7,040 nucleotides of DNA from Bacteroidota bacterium (GTDB lineage Bacteria; Bacteroidota; Bacteroidia; Flavobacteriales; Flavobacteriaceae), in contig CANKLD010000072.1 of the NCBI GenBank assembly GCA_947483095.1, positions 1 to 7,040 on the forward strand, in the 5' to 3' direction. The translations under genes and the position numbers were made by a program. Positions 1 to 6,222 of the stretch are shown piece after piece (within the stretch, counting starts at the first letter, position 1; the number at the start of each line of letters is the position of its first letter). Under the pieces are notes generated by a model. The model did no database searches. It saw only the letters and a program-made list of their open reading frames with translations, and was not told where the DNA came from.

Positions 1-410
1 ACGCCTTCAATAGTTTGAATTTTAGTGTTTAATAGATTCATTAAATGTTCGTTATCACGACAAATAATTTTGATTAATATCGACCAATTTCCGGTGGTAT
101 AATGACATTCTAAAACTTCTGGGATTTTTCGAAGTTCTTTCACGGCTTCTAAATTTCGAGCGGCTTTATCGAGATAAACTCCTACAAATGCCATGGTACT
201 GTAGCCCAAAACTTTGTTGTTAACCGTGAATTTTGAACCTGAAATTACTCCCGATTGTTCTAATTTTCGCAACCTTTGGTGAATTGCCGCACCAGAAATT
301 CCGATTTTATTAGCAATTTGAAGAATGGGTTTGCGTGCATCTTCCATTAAATCTCTAAGGATTTCTTTGTCGATTCCGTCTATTTCTACGGTTTGTGAAT
401 TGAGTTTCAT
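1..410 (-). CDS. Lrp/AsnC family transcriptional regulator (3' end cut by window edge)
   Basis: This is a DNA-binding regulator of the leucine-responsive (feast/famine) family, which usually senses an amino acid and acts as dimers or octamers. Reading down from the ATG at 408-410 gives 136 complete codons; the C-terminus lies beyond the left edge. Residues about 12-60 form the AsnC-type winged helix-turn-helix, with the motifs DGIDKEILRDL, IANKIGISGAAIHQRLRKLE and SGVI. From about residue 67 the ligand-binding RAM domain begins (LGYSTMAFVGVYL, then EVLECHYTTGNWSILIKI), with the family's usual G-x-W/Y-D-like turn present as TGNWS. The gene lies downstream of, and on the same strand as, a saccharopine dehydrogenase-family gene, so control of lysine or related amino acid metabolism is a reasonable inference; the ligand cannot be read from the sequence. 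A TAnnTTTG box lies 49 bases upstream, so it probably has its own promoter. The family call is firm; the target is unknown. Confidence 0.93.
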   Translation of the reverse strand, partial: MKLNSQTVEIDGIDKEILRDLMEDARKPILQIANKIGISGAAIHQRLRKLEQSGVISGSKFTVNNKVLGYSTMAFVGVYLDKAARNLEAVKELRKIPEVLECHYTTGNWSILIKIICRDNEHLMNLLNTKIQTIEG

Positions 411-424
411 GACTTTTGTATTTC

Positions 425-446
425 AACCAAATTAGTGTTTTTGGTT
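425..446. promoter_or_regulatory. Inverted repeat in the lrp leader (possible operator)
   Basis: AACCAAA at 425-431 and TTTGGTT at 440-446 form perfect 7-base arms around an 8-base spacer. The repeat lies between the putative -7 box (459-466) and the lrp start codon (410), in the presumed untranslated leader. Lrp/AsnC proteins often bind such imperfect palindromes and repress their own genes, so an autoregulatory operator or a small leader hairpin are both possible. Short inverted repeats are common by chance in AT-rich DNA. Confidence 0.35.
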
Positions 447-458
447 ATAATTGAAAAG

Positions 459-466
459 CAAAAATA
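459..466 (-). promoter_or_regulatory. Putative -7 promoter box for lrp
   Basis: The minus strand reads TATTTTTG, an exact match to the Bacteroidetes -7 consensus TAnnTTTG, ending 48 bases before the ATG. No TTG lies at the usual distance of about 19 bases upstream, so only half of the promoter is recognisable. Confidence 0.5.
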
Positions 467-507
467 GGAAATTATCGTATATTTTATTTATTTAAATACT
501 TAACTAT

Positions 508-611
508 TTCACAAAGCGCTCAAAGAACACTCAAAGTCTCACAAAATTTATAATAATATAGTGAATCTCTGAGAATCTTGGTGTAATAGTTTTTTCACAA
601 AGCGCTTAAAG
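508..611. repeat. Intergenic element with near-identical ends and roughly 10-base-spaced CAAAG words
   Basis: The 18-base segments at 508-525 and 594-611 differ at one position (TTCACAAAGCGC followed by C or T, then TAAAG/CAAAG-type ending) and lie in the same orientation, 86 bases apart. CAAAG or CAAAA words begin at 512, 521, 532 and 542, and again at 598 with TAAAG at 607, giving spacings of 9-11 bases. The right copy ends at 611, directly against the stop codon of the saccharopine dehydrogenase gene (612-614). Read on the minus strand it resembles the CTTTGCG/CTTTGTG-rich non-coding strings I recall from intergenic regions of many Flavobacterium genomes; that likeness is from memory. It occupies much of the 201-base gap between the two genes. 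No open reading frame or strong terminator is visible in it. Confidence 0.55.
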
Positions 612-1979
612 TTATACTGTACTATTGGAATTATAGCCTTCGTAAGGCATTTCAACTTCTTTAAACACCACGCCAAGGGTTTCTAATTCGGCTAAAATGG
701 GTAAATAGATTTCTTTTGTTATAGGAAGTTGTAAGCCTGGAGTGGTTATTGTTCCGTTTAAAATTTGTAAGGTGGCAATTGCTACCGGCAATCCCACGGT
801 TTTTGCCATTGCAGTATAGGTTTGGTCTTCGCCAACGCACACCATTTTGGAATCTATTTGTTTTTTTTGACCGTTGATTTCGTAGCCAAATTTGTGATAC
901 ATCACAATCATGTCTTTATCATCGTGTTGTAACGTCCAACTATCGCTGAGTATTTTTTCTAAAATTTGCGCTGGGGTTGCGTTTTTTAATCCCACGATTT
1001 TGTTAGGATTAAAAAGATCCAACGCTACTAATTTGTCCCACATCACATCGTCTTGATCGATTTTCAAGTTCAATCGCAATTTAATTTCTACAGAATCTGT
1101 TGGGTGATACGGCAGGAAGGAGTTGGTGAATTGTCGGTAATTCATGGTCTCGGAGTCGTCCATAACATAGGAATCGTCGGTCATTCCGAGTTGAACAAAC
1201 ATGTTCCACGCTTTCGAAAACCCGACTCTCCTTAGTGTTCCGCGGTATAAAGTCAATATATCATCCAATCCGTAAATGCTTCTGTATTTCAACGAATCTC
1301 TATTGGCGTAAGCCTCAAATCTTCCGTAACCTTCCACTTCCATGAACTCGGTTCTACTGAACACTTTTTGGTAAGGAATGTATTTATAGGCGCCTTCTTG
1401 GATGAATTTTGCTGCTCCGCCTTGACCGGCAAGAACTACATTTCTAGGCGCCCAAGTTAACTTGTAATTCCATAAATTAGTGTCAGATTCTGGCGCTATT
1501 AATCCGCCGCAAAACGATTCAAATAAGATCATTTTTCCGCCTTTGTCCCGAATTTCATCGATAGTTTTCATAGCGCTTAGGTGGTCTATTCCTGGGTCAA
1601 GCCCAATTTCGTTCATGAAAACGAGATTATTAGCTTTTGCTGCAGCATCCAAGCTTTGCATTGCCTCGCTGATATAGGAAGCGGTAACGAGGTGTTTTTT
1701 ATAAGTAATGCAATCTTTTGCGACTTCTACATGTAAATGTGCTGGCAACATTGAAATGACAATATCGGCCTTTTGAATTTGAGTTTTTCTTTTATTTTCA
1801 TCAAATATATCTATGGCAATTGCTGTTGCGTTGGGATGCGAGTTGGTTTTTCTTTTGGCTAAATCCAACGAGAGATCTCCAATGGTTAGGTGCAGGTTTT
1901 CATCAACCGATTTACTTAGTAAATACTGAATTAAAGAAGAAGCAGATCGTCCAGCTCCAATGATTAAGATATTTCTCAT
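612..1979 (-). CDS. Saccharopine dehydrogenase family protein (LYS9/AASS C-terminal type)
   Basis: This 455-residue cytoplasmic oxidoreductase belongs to the family of saccharopine dehydrogenase (L-glutamate-forming), which interconverts saccharopine with glutamate and aminoadipate semialdehyde using NAD(P). The N-terminus has a Rossmann nucleotide-binding loop (IIGAGRSASSL, residues 6-16), then DIVISMLPAHLH (72-83) and TASYIS (99-104). The family signature GLDPGIDHLSAM is at 126-137, followed by ESFCGGLIAPES (154-165). The C-terminal domain carries TVGLPVAIATLQIL (394-407) and TTPGLQLP (412-419). The length matches fungal Lys9 and the dehydrogenase half of animal AASS. No lysine-ketoglutarate reductase domain is fused and none is encoded nearby, so the physiological substrate is inferred. 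The ATG at 1977-1979 directly precedes the nucleotide-binding strand (MRNILIIGAG), which supports this start. It has its own -7 box and is followed on the same strand by an Lrp/AsnC regulator. Confidence 0.9.
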   Translation of the reverse strand: MRNILIIGAGRSASSLIQYLLSKSVDENLHLTIGDLSLDLAKRKTNSHPNATAIAIDIFDENKRKTQIQKADIVISMLPAHLHVEVAKDCITYKKHLVTASYISEAMQSLDAAAKANNLVFMNEIGLDPGIDHLSAMKTIDEIRDKGGKMILFESFCGGLIAPESDTNLWNYKLTWAPRNVVLAGQGGAAKFIQEGAYKYIPYQKVFSRTEFMEVEGYGRFEAYANRDSLKYRSIYGLDDILTLYRGTLRRVGFSKAWNMFVQLGMTDDSYVMDDSETMNYRQFTNSFLPYHPTDSVEIKLRLNLKIDQDDVMWDKLVALDLFNPNKIVGLKNATPAQILEKILSDSWTLQHDDKDMIVMYHKFGYEINGQKKQIDSKMVCVGEDQTYTAMAKTVGLPVAIATLQILNGTITTPGLQLPITKEIYLPILAELETLGVVFKEVEMPYEGYNSNSTV

Positions 1980-1995
1980 ATATAAATTTATAACA

Positions 1996-2003
1996 CAAAT
2001 GTA
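1996..2003 (-). promoter_or_regulatory. Putative -7 promoter box for the saccharopine dehydrogenase gene
   Basis: The minus strand reads TACATTTG, matching TAnnTTTG, and ends 16 bases before the ATG. This predicts a leader of only about ten bases, all A/T and without a Shine-Dalgarno sequence. No well-placed upstream TTG is visible. Confidence 0.45.
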
Positions 2004-2010
2004 ATAATTT

Positions 2011-2024
2011 GTTATATTTATAAC
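2011..2024. promoter_or_regulatory. Inverted repeat GTTATA-TT-TATAAC upstream of the -7 box
   Basis: Perfect 6-base arms at 2011-2016 and 2019-2024 flank a 2-base spacer. The repeat begins 7 bases upstream of the putative -7 box, where a regulator could touch RNA polymerase. Its size resembles Lrp-type operators and an Lrp gene is adjacent, but such a palindrome can arise by chance in DNA this AT-rich. Confidence 0.3.
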
Positions 2025-2030
2025 TATTTA

Positions 2031-2067
2031 AAAATAAAAAAAACTCACAAATTTAAATGTGAGTTTT
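2031..2067 (-). terminator. Rho-independent terminator of the DUF3108 operon
   Basis: A perfect 10-base-pair stem (2040-2049 with 2058-2067, core CTCACA/TGTGAG) encloses an 8-base A/T loop. On the minus strand it is followed by eight T, an A and more T. It lies 21 bases past the stop codon of the small membrane protein gene and before the saccharopine dehydrogenase promoter, so it separates the two transcription units. Confidence 0.88.
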
Positions 2068-2087
2068 AGAATAGGCGTTTAGAAGAA

Positions 2088-2408
2088 TTATAAATCGTCT
2101 AATTCTTCTAAATCTTTCTTAGCATCTTTTTTGGATTCTGATTTTTTGGTATCAAATTGTTTGTCAACTTCCACTTCGTCTTTCATGAATATTTCTTTTC
2201 CAACAACAACTACAAGTGATAAAATGGCAAATAGTAAAATTACTTTAATTGCTTTTCGCTGTTTTAAATCTGATTTTTTAAGTGCTAAAAATCCAAATAG
2301 TATTGCAATTCCAATTGGAATTAATGCCAAAGTTCCTAAAGGTAAAAAAGCAAATACAATACTTAAAGTAGTAAAAATACTTGCTAAAACTAAAAATAAT
2401 TTTCTCAT
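2088..2408 (-). CDS. Small membrane protein with charged C-terminal tail, function unknown
   Basis: I do not recognise a named family in this 106-residue protein. Residues about 4-21, 24-43 and 54-71 are strongly hydrophobic, suggesting two or three membrane segments; the first could also be read as a signal anchor. A short basic loop (KKSDLKQRK, 44-52) separates the second and third. From residue 76 the chain becomes very hydrophilic and Lys/Asp/Glu-rich, ending in LEELDDL, probably a soluble and perhaps disordered tail. By the positive-inside rule the basic loop should face the cytoplasm. The start codon lies only 10 bases after the stop of the DUF3108 gene, so the two are very likely co-transcribed and perhaps translationally coupled. 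A strong terminator follows. The operon link suggests an envelope-related role, but nothing more specific can be said. Confidence 0.8.
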   Translation of the reverse strand: MRKLFLVLASIFTTLSIVFAFLPLGTLALIPIGIAILFGFLALKKSDLKQRKAIKVILLFAILSLVVVVGKEIFMKDEVEVDKQFDTKKSESKKDAKKDLEELDDL

Positions 2409-2418
2409 AATGATAGTG

Positions 2419-3174
2419 TTAAATTCCAGTTGCGCTTGATAATGTTAATTGCCCTGTTCCTACAGGGATGCTAAATTTGATTAAAGCAGGGATTTTTTTA
2501 GAATCGGCAGTAAGCCAAATTAAGTTTTTGTCTTTTCCTTTTAAAGCATTGGTTTTAGCAGAAATAGAAATTTTATAACAGTTTTTTGTTCCTAAATTCC
2601 CAGCAGAAACGGGCTCAATTCCCATAAATTTCACTAAAACTGGAACCTCTTTTTCATCAAATACAATTACAAATGATTTGGTTTGTCCGTTTTTATAATT
2701 TTGAAAATTAATTGTTCTCAACTTATAAATGACAGAAACAATATCTTGCGTTGATGTTCCAACCGTGAATGTTTTTTTCGTTTCAGGCTTATTATTAGTT
2801 TTTGACGTACTAATAATTGTTTTTCCATCCGATTTAAAAATGTATTTTTCGGTCTTAGAATAACCACCCTCTATGATACTTCTTTTATATAAAATTGCTT
2901 TTAAAGTTTTAGGGTTTACATACGATTCATATAAATCTCTAATTTTAAAAAAAGAATCCCATTTGCTAAAAGTAGCAGCTTGAACACTCAAATGTAAAAA
3001 AGTTTTTTTAGACGTTTCCATCATTTCAGTTTCCATCGAAACCTGAGCCAATTGAGTCATTAAGCCACTCATATTATAAGAAGCGGCATAAACTAATCTT
3101 TCGTTTGGTTTTATTTGAGAAAAGCTAAAACTATAGCTAAGAACCAAAATAACATTAAAAATAAATTTTCTCAT
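2419..3174 (-). CDS. DUF3108 domain-containing exported protein
   Basis: This 251-residue protein has a typical N-terminal signal peptide: MRK, a hydrophobic stretch over residues 4-18, and a probable cleavage after SFSFSQ at about 19-20. The mature part begins with NERLVYAASYN (24-34), the opening strand of the DUF3108 fold. Further family features are TQDIVSVIYKLR (142-153) and a C-terminal stretch over about 217-245 with LIWLTADSKKIPAL and FSIPVGTGQLTL. DUF3108 proteins are predicted periplasmic or outer-membrane-associated beta-rich proteins with no assigned biochemical role. No lipobox cysteine is present, so it is probably soluble in the periplasm. It is the first gene of a two-gene operon with a small membrane protein. 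It has the best promoter in the window: TTG, 18 bases, TATTTTTG. The family is recognised with good confidence; the function is unknown. Confidence 0.85.
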   Translation of the reverse strand: MRKFIFNVILVLSYSFSFSQIKPNERLVYAASYNMSGLMTQLAQVSMETEMMETSKKTFLHLSVQAATFSKWDSFFKIRDLYESYVNPKTLKAILYKRSIIEGGYSKTEKYIFKSDGKTIISTSKTNNKPETKKTFTVGTSTQDIVSVIYKLRTINFQNYKNGQTKSFVIVFDEKEVPVLVKFMGIEPVSAGNLGTKNCYKISISAKTNALKGKDKNLIWLTADSKKIPALIKFSIPVGTGQLTLSSATGI

Positions 3175-3191
3175 CGTTTTTTATATAAGTG

Positions 3192-3220
3192 CAAAAATAG
3201 AATAATTTTAGTTGTTTCAA
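3192..3220 (-). promoter_or_regulatory. Promoter of the DUF3108 operon (TTG-N18-TATTTTTG)
   Basis: On the minus strand TTG (3218-3220) is followed after 18 bases by TATTTTTG (3192-3199). This agrees well with the Flavobacterium -33/-7 consensus of TTG and TAnnTTTG about 19 bases apart. The box ends 17 bases before the ATG. Confidence 0.7.
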
Positions 3221-3265
3221 AGTGTTAAAATTGAATTTAATTAACATAATACACTACATAACGCA

Positions 3266-3273
3266 TATTTTTG
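3266..3273 (+). promoter_or_regulatory. Putative -7 promoter box for the DUF423 gene
   Basis: TATTTTTG matches TAnnTTTG and ends 24 bases before the ATG at 3298. No TTG is properly spaced upstream. It shares the 123-base divergent intergenic region with the DUF3108 promoter; the two boxes are 66 bases apart and point away from each other. The bases just before the ATG are A-rich rather than a Shine-Dalgarno sequence. Confidence 0.55.
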
Positions 3274-3297
3274 TAATGTATTTCACAAATAATAAAA

Positions 3298-3684
3298 ATG
3301 GATAGAAAAATTATTGTAACGGCAGCGATTTTAGGATTTATAGCAATTTCATTTGGAGCTTTCGGAGCTCACGCATTAAAGAAAATGGTTGGTATTTTAG
3401 AACTCAATACTTTTGAAACAGGGGTAAGATATCAAATGTACCATGCGCTATTTTTATTGTTTATTGGAACTACAGATGCAATTTCTGATACAGCTAAAAA
3501 AGTCATTTATTTCACTACTTTATCTGGGACTCTGCTTTTCTCTGGTTCGTTGTATTTTTTAGCTTTAAATAACTTCTTACCGTTTAATTTCAAACCTTTT
3601 GGATTTGCCACTCCTATTGGAGGATTATTATTTTTGACCGCTTGGTTTTGGTTATTTGTTAATTTATACAGAAAAAATCATTAA
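3298..3684 (+). CDS. DUF423 family inner membrane protein (YgdD-like)
   Basis: This 128-residue integral membrane protein belongs to the widespread DUF423 family, which includes E. coli YgdD and has no established biochemical function. Family landmarks are GAFGAHALKK (20-29), FETGVRYQMYHAL (39-51), LLFSGSLYFLAL (79-90) and ATPIGGLLFL (104-113). Four hydrophobic segments are visible at about 5-24, 46-58, 69-90 and 104-123, with the basic tail YRKNH at the end. The length is normal for the family. The start MDRKIIVTAAILG places the first helix right after a short basic N-terminus, as expected. It lies 77 bases upstream of pckA on the same strand without a clear terminator between them, so some readthrough into pckA is possible, though pckA has its own -7 box. 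Confidence 0.9.
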   Translation: MDRKIIVTAAILGFIAISFGAFGAHALKKMVGILELNTFETGVRYQMYHALFLLFIGTTDAISDTAKKVIYFTTLSGTLLFSGSLYFLALNNFLPFNFKPFGFATPIGGLLFLTAWFWLFVNLYRKNH

Positions 3685-3722
3685 TTTTTATTAAAAATGT
3701 AAAATAGATTGTTTAAAATATT

Positions 3723-3730
3723 TACTTTTG
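3723..3730 (+). promoter_or_regulatory. Putative -7 promoter box for pckA
   Basis: TACTTTTG matches TAnnTTTG and ends 31 bases before the pckA start. The nearest upstream TTG (3709-3711) is only 11 bases away, too close for the usual spacing, so the upstream half of the promoter is not identified. Confidence 0.5.
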
Positions 3731-3761
3731 CAAAATAAATATTTATAATAAAGTCAAATTT

Positions 3762-5387
3762 ATGCACAACTACAGCCAAGTTACTATATCGATTTCGTTG
3801 GAAAAATATGGTATAAAAAAAAGTGATAATGTAATCTACAATCCCTCATTTGAATTATTATATAATGAAGAATTAAATTCAAATTTAGAAGGATTTGAAA
3901 AAGGACAGTTATCCGAGCTTGGAGCTGTAAATGTTATGACGGGTGTTTTCACCGGTCGTTCTCCCAAAGACAAGTATATCGTTAATGATGCTATCACAAA
4001 AGACACTATTTGGTGGGCCTCAGAGAAAGCGATTAATGATAATAAAGCCATTTCTCAAGATACTTGGAATGCTTTAAAAAAAACATCTGTTGATCAACTT
4101 TCAGGCAAAAAATTATATGTAGTAGATGCTTTTTGCGGTGCAAATGAAAATTCTCGATTAAAAGTGCGATTTATTATGGAAGTGGCGTGGCAGGCTCACT
4201 TTGTGAAAAACATGTTCATCCGACCAACAGACGAAGAATTAAAAAACTTTGGTGAACCGGATTTTGTAGTTATGAATGCTTCAAAAACTAGTTTTAAAGA
4301 GTATAAAAGTCATAAATTAAATTCTGAAGTTTATGTTGCCTTTAATTTAACCGAGAAAATTCAATTAATTGGGGGAACTTGGTATGGTGGTGAAATGAAA
4401 AAAGGATTGTTTTCAATGATGAATTACTATTTGCCACTGAAAGGAATTGCTTCGATGCATTGTTCTGCAAATAAAGGAGAAAATGGCGATGTAGCTATCT
4501 TTTTTGGATTGTCAGGAACAGGAAAAACCACGTTATCCACCGATCCAAAAAGAGAGTTAATTGGAGATGACGAACACGGTTGGGATGAGGAAGGAGTTTT
4601 TAATTACGAAGGAGGTTGCTATGCCAAAACCATCGATTTAAGTAAGGAAAATGAGCCGGATATTTTCGGAGCTATTACTAAAAATGCCTTACTTGAAAAT
4701 GTTACACTTGACGCCAATGGTAAAATTGATTTTAAAGACGGTTCTGTAACTCAAAATACTAGAGTTTCGTATCCAATTGATCACATTCACAATATTGTTA
4801 AGCCGATTTCAAAAGCGGGACATGCTTCCAAAGTAATTTTTCTAACGGCAGATGCTTTTGGGGTGATCCCGCCAGTTTCTAAACTAACTCCGGAACAAAC
4901 AAAGTACTATTTTCTTTCGGGTTTCACTGCGAAATTAGCTGGAACAGAAAGAGGAGTTACAAAACCTGAACCTACATTTTCAGCTTGTTTTGGTAAAGCC
5001 TTTTTATGTTTGCACCCCATAAAATACGGAGAAGAATTGGTAAAGAAAATGGAACAGCACCAAGCCACTGCCTATATGGTAAATACCGGATGGAATGGCA
5101 CAGGAAAAAGAATTTCCATTCAAAATACCCGTGCTATAATTGACCGGATTCTTGATGGTTCTATTGAAAAAGCGGAAACTCAGATAATTCCAATATTTAA
5201 TTTGGGAGTGCCAGTGGCATTAGAAGGAGTGAATCCTGAAATTTTAGATCCTAGAAGTACTTATTTGGATGCTTCGGAATGGGATTCAAAAGCAAGTGAT
5301 TTAGCGCAATTATTCGTTACCAATTTTGTTCAATATACAGATAACGAAGAAGGTAAAAACTTAGTGAAAGCAGGACCGCAATTGTAG
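3762..5387 (+). CDS. pckA: Phosphoenolpyruvate carboxykinase (ATP)
   Basis: This cytoplasmic enzyme converts oxaloacetate and ATP to phosphoenolpyruvate, CO2 and ADP, the entry step of gluconeogenesis from organic and amino acids. The 541 residues match the family length (E. coli, 540), and active-site positions align to E. coli with a constant shift of one: Arg66 in GRSPKDK, Tyr208 and Lys214 in WYGGEMKKG, His233 in SMHCSAN, the P-loop GLSGTGKTT (249-257, Lys255 and Thr256), the metal-binding Asp270 in [10 protein letters not shown], and Arg334 in NTRVSYPID. The adenine-side motif [10 protein letters not shown] (443-452) is also intact. The P-loop marks the ATP-dependent rather than the GTP-dependent class. 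The start [18 protein letters not shown] fits the N-terminus I recall for flavobacterial homologues. It ends at a bidirectional terminator 16 bases past the stop. Nothing suggests it is inactive. Confidence 0.98.
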   Translation: MHNYSQVTISISLEKYGIKKSDNVIYNPSFELLYNEELNSNLEGFEKGQLSELGAVNVMTGVFTGRSPKDKYIVNDAITKDTIWWASEKAINDNKAISQDTWNALKKTSVDQLSGKKLYVVDAFCGANENSRLKVRFIMEVAWQAHFVKNMFIRPTDEELKNFGEPDFVVMNASKTSFKEYKSHKLNSEVYVAFNLTEKIQLIGGTWYGGEMKKGLFSMMNYYLPLKGIASMHCSANKGENGDVAIFFGLSGTGKTTLSTDPKRELIGDDEHGWDEEGVFNYEGGCYAKTIDLSKENEPDIFGAITKNALLENVTLDANGKIDFKDGSVTQNTRVSYPIDHIHNIVKPISKAGHASKVIFLTADAFGVIPPVSKLTPEQTKYYFLSGFTAKLAGTERGVTKPEPTFSACFGKAFLCLHPIKYGEELVKKMEQHQATAYMVNTGWNGTGKRISIQNTRAIIDRILDGSIEKAETQIIPIFNLGVPVALEGVNPEILDPRSTYLDASEWDSKASDLAQLFVTNFVQYTDNEEGKNLVKAGPQL

Positions 5388-5402
5388 GTCATATTAATTC
5401 AT

Positions 5403-5437
5403 AAAAAAAGTCCTAAGAAAACTCAGGACTTTTTTTT
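5403..5437. terminator. Bidirectional rho-independent terminator between pckA and the HemD-like gene
   Basis: AGTCCT (5409-5414) pairs with AGGACT (5425-5430), extended inward past one A/C mismatch by AG/CT to an AAAA loop, and outward by A:T pairs. A run of T at 5430-5437 serves the plus strand (pckA), and a run of A at 5403-5409 gives a T run on the minus strand for the convergent gene ending at 5452. The 64-base gap holds nothing else. Confidence 0.92.
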
Positions 5438-5451
5438 ATGTTTGAAAAAGA

Positions 5452-6210
5452 TTATTTTTCTTTATTTGCTTTAGCAATATATTTATCAATTGCCATAGTC
5501 ATTGAAGGTGCTTCTGGCGTTGGAGCCATAATATCCACTCGAAGTCCATGTTCTAAAGCTTCTTTTTGTGTAGAACTTCCAAATACAGCAATTCTAGTAT
5601 TATTTTGTTTAAAATCGGGGAAATTCTTGAATAATGATTTTATTCCTGTTGGACTAAAAAACGCTAAAATATCAAAATACACATCTGATAAATCGGTTAA
5701 ATCGCTCATTACAGTTTTGTAAAATACCGCTTGAGTCCAATTTACTTTTAAATCATCAAGAATAATTTTTGCTTCTGCATTCAATTGATCAGAAGCTGGC
5801 AATAAGAATTTTTCTTCTTTGTATTTTTTCAATAAAGTAGTTAAATCAATAAAGTCTTTTTGACCAACATAGATTTTACGTTTTCTGTATACCACATATT
5901 TTTGCAAATAGAAAGCTACCGCTTCCGATTGGCAAAAGTATTTCAAACCTTCGGGGATTTTATATCGCATTTCATCAGCTACCCTAAAGAAATGATCTAC
6001 AGAATTCTTACTTGTTAAAATGATTGCGGTGAAATTATTTAAATCGATTTTTTGTAATCTAATTTCTTTTGCATTAACCCCTTCTACATGAATAAAAGGC
6101 CTGAAATCAATTTTCACTTTGTGTTTTTGTTGCAACTCAAAGTAAGGGGAATTGTCCACTTTAGGTTCGGGTTGTGACACCAAAATTGTTTTCACTTTCA
6201 TACTTGACAT
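5452..6210 (-). CDS. Uroporphyrinogen-III synthase family (HemD-like) protein
   Basis: Uroporphyrinogen-III synthase cyclises hydroxymethylbilane with inversion of ring D, on the route to haem, sirohaem and cobalamin. This 252-residue soluble protein shows the two-lobed HemD pattern: ILVSQPEPK near the N-terminus (9-17), the first-lobe signature LTSKNSVDHFF (65-75), VFYKTV (162-167, with Tyr164 at the position of the conserved active-site Tyr), the second-lobe signature FFSPTGIKSLF (184-194), IAVFGSSTQKEAL (207-219) and the terminal APTPEAPSMTMAI (229-241). HemD proteins diverge strongly, so family membership is firmer than activity. No other haem gene is in the window; the partner is a DUF4271 membrane protein 12 bases upstream, a pairing I recall as usual in Flavobacteriia. 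It may be a second HemD homologue beside one in a hem cluster, so no symbol is given. The ATG at 6208-6210 is used; Met4 (6199-6201) is an alternative start. Confidence 0.85.
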   Translation of the reverse strand: MSSMKVKTILVSQPEPKVDNSPYFELQQKHKVKIDFRPFIHVEGVNAKEIRLQKIDLNNFTAIILTSKNSVDHFFRVADEMRYKIPEGLKYFCQSEAVAFYLQKYVVYRKRKIYVGQKDFIDLTTLLKKYKEEKFLLPASDQLNAEAKIILDDLKVNWTQAVFYKTVMSDLTDLSDVYFDILAFFSPTGIKSLFKNFPDFKQNNTRIAVFGSSTQKEALEHGLRVDIMAPTPEAPSMTMAIDKYIAKANKEK

Positions 6211-6222
6211 TTTCTAAATAGG

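Noticed and set aside
1053..1677. Open frames on the plus strand inside the saccharopine dehydrogenase gene
   Set aside because: They are antisense to a gene with clear family motifs, and their translations show no recognisable domain.
1..1979. Higher GC in parts of the saccharopine dehydrogenase gene than in the DUF3108 operon, as a sign of transfer
   Set aside because: Local lines vary widely, pckA is intermediate, and better-expressed metabolic genes often differ this way. No mobile-element trace flanks the region.
2131..2439. 102-codon plus-strand open frame over the small membrane protein gene
   Set aside because: It is antisense to the operon gene, which has sensible membrane segments, a 10-base junction with its neighbour and a terminator. 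The plus frame has no promoter box and an implausible Ser/Lys/Asn-rich composition.
3685..3722. Possible terminator after the DUF423 gene (A/T-rich TTTTTATTAAAAAT)
   Set aside because: The arms are short, A:T only and imperfect, and there is no clean T run after a stable stem. It is much weaker than the two terminators listed.
3735..3746. Perfect 12-base palindrome ATAAATATTTAT in the pckA leader, possible operator
   Set aside because: It is all A/T. In DNA this AT-rich a few 12-base palindromes are expected by chance in a window of this size, and nothing else supports a regulator here.
3836..4051. 71-codon minus-strand open frame inside pckA
   Set aside because: It overlaps conserved PEP carboxykinase coding sequence and shows no motif of its own.
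5438..5722. 94-codon plus-strand open frame beginning at the pckA terminator
   Set aside because: It is antisense to the end of the HemD-like gene, begins inside the terminator T-run region and shows no domain.
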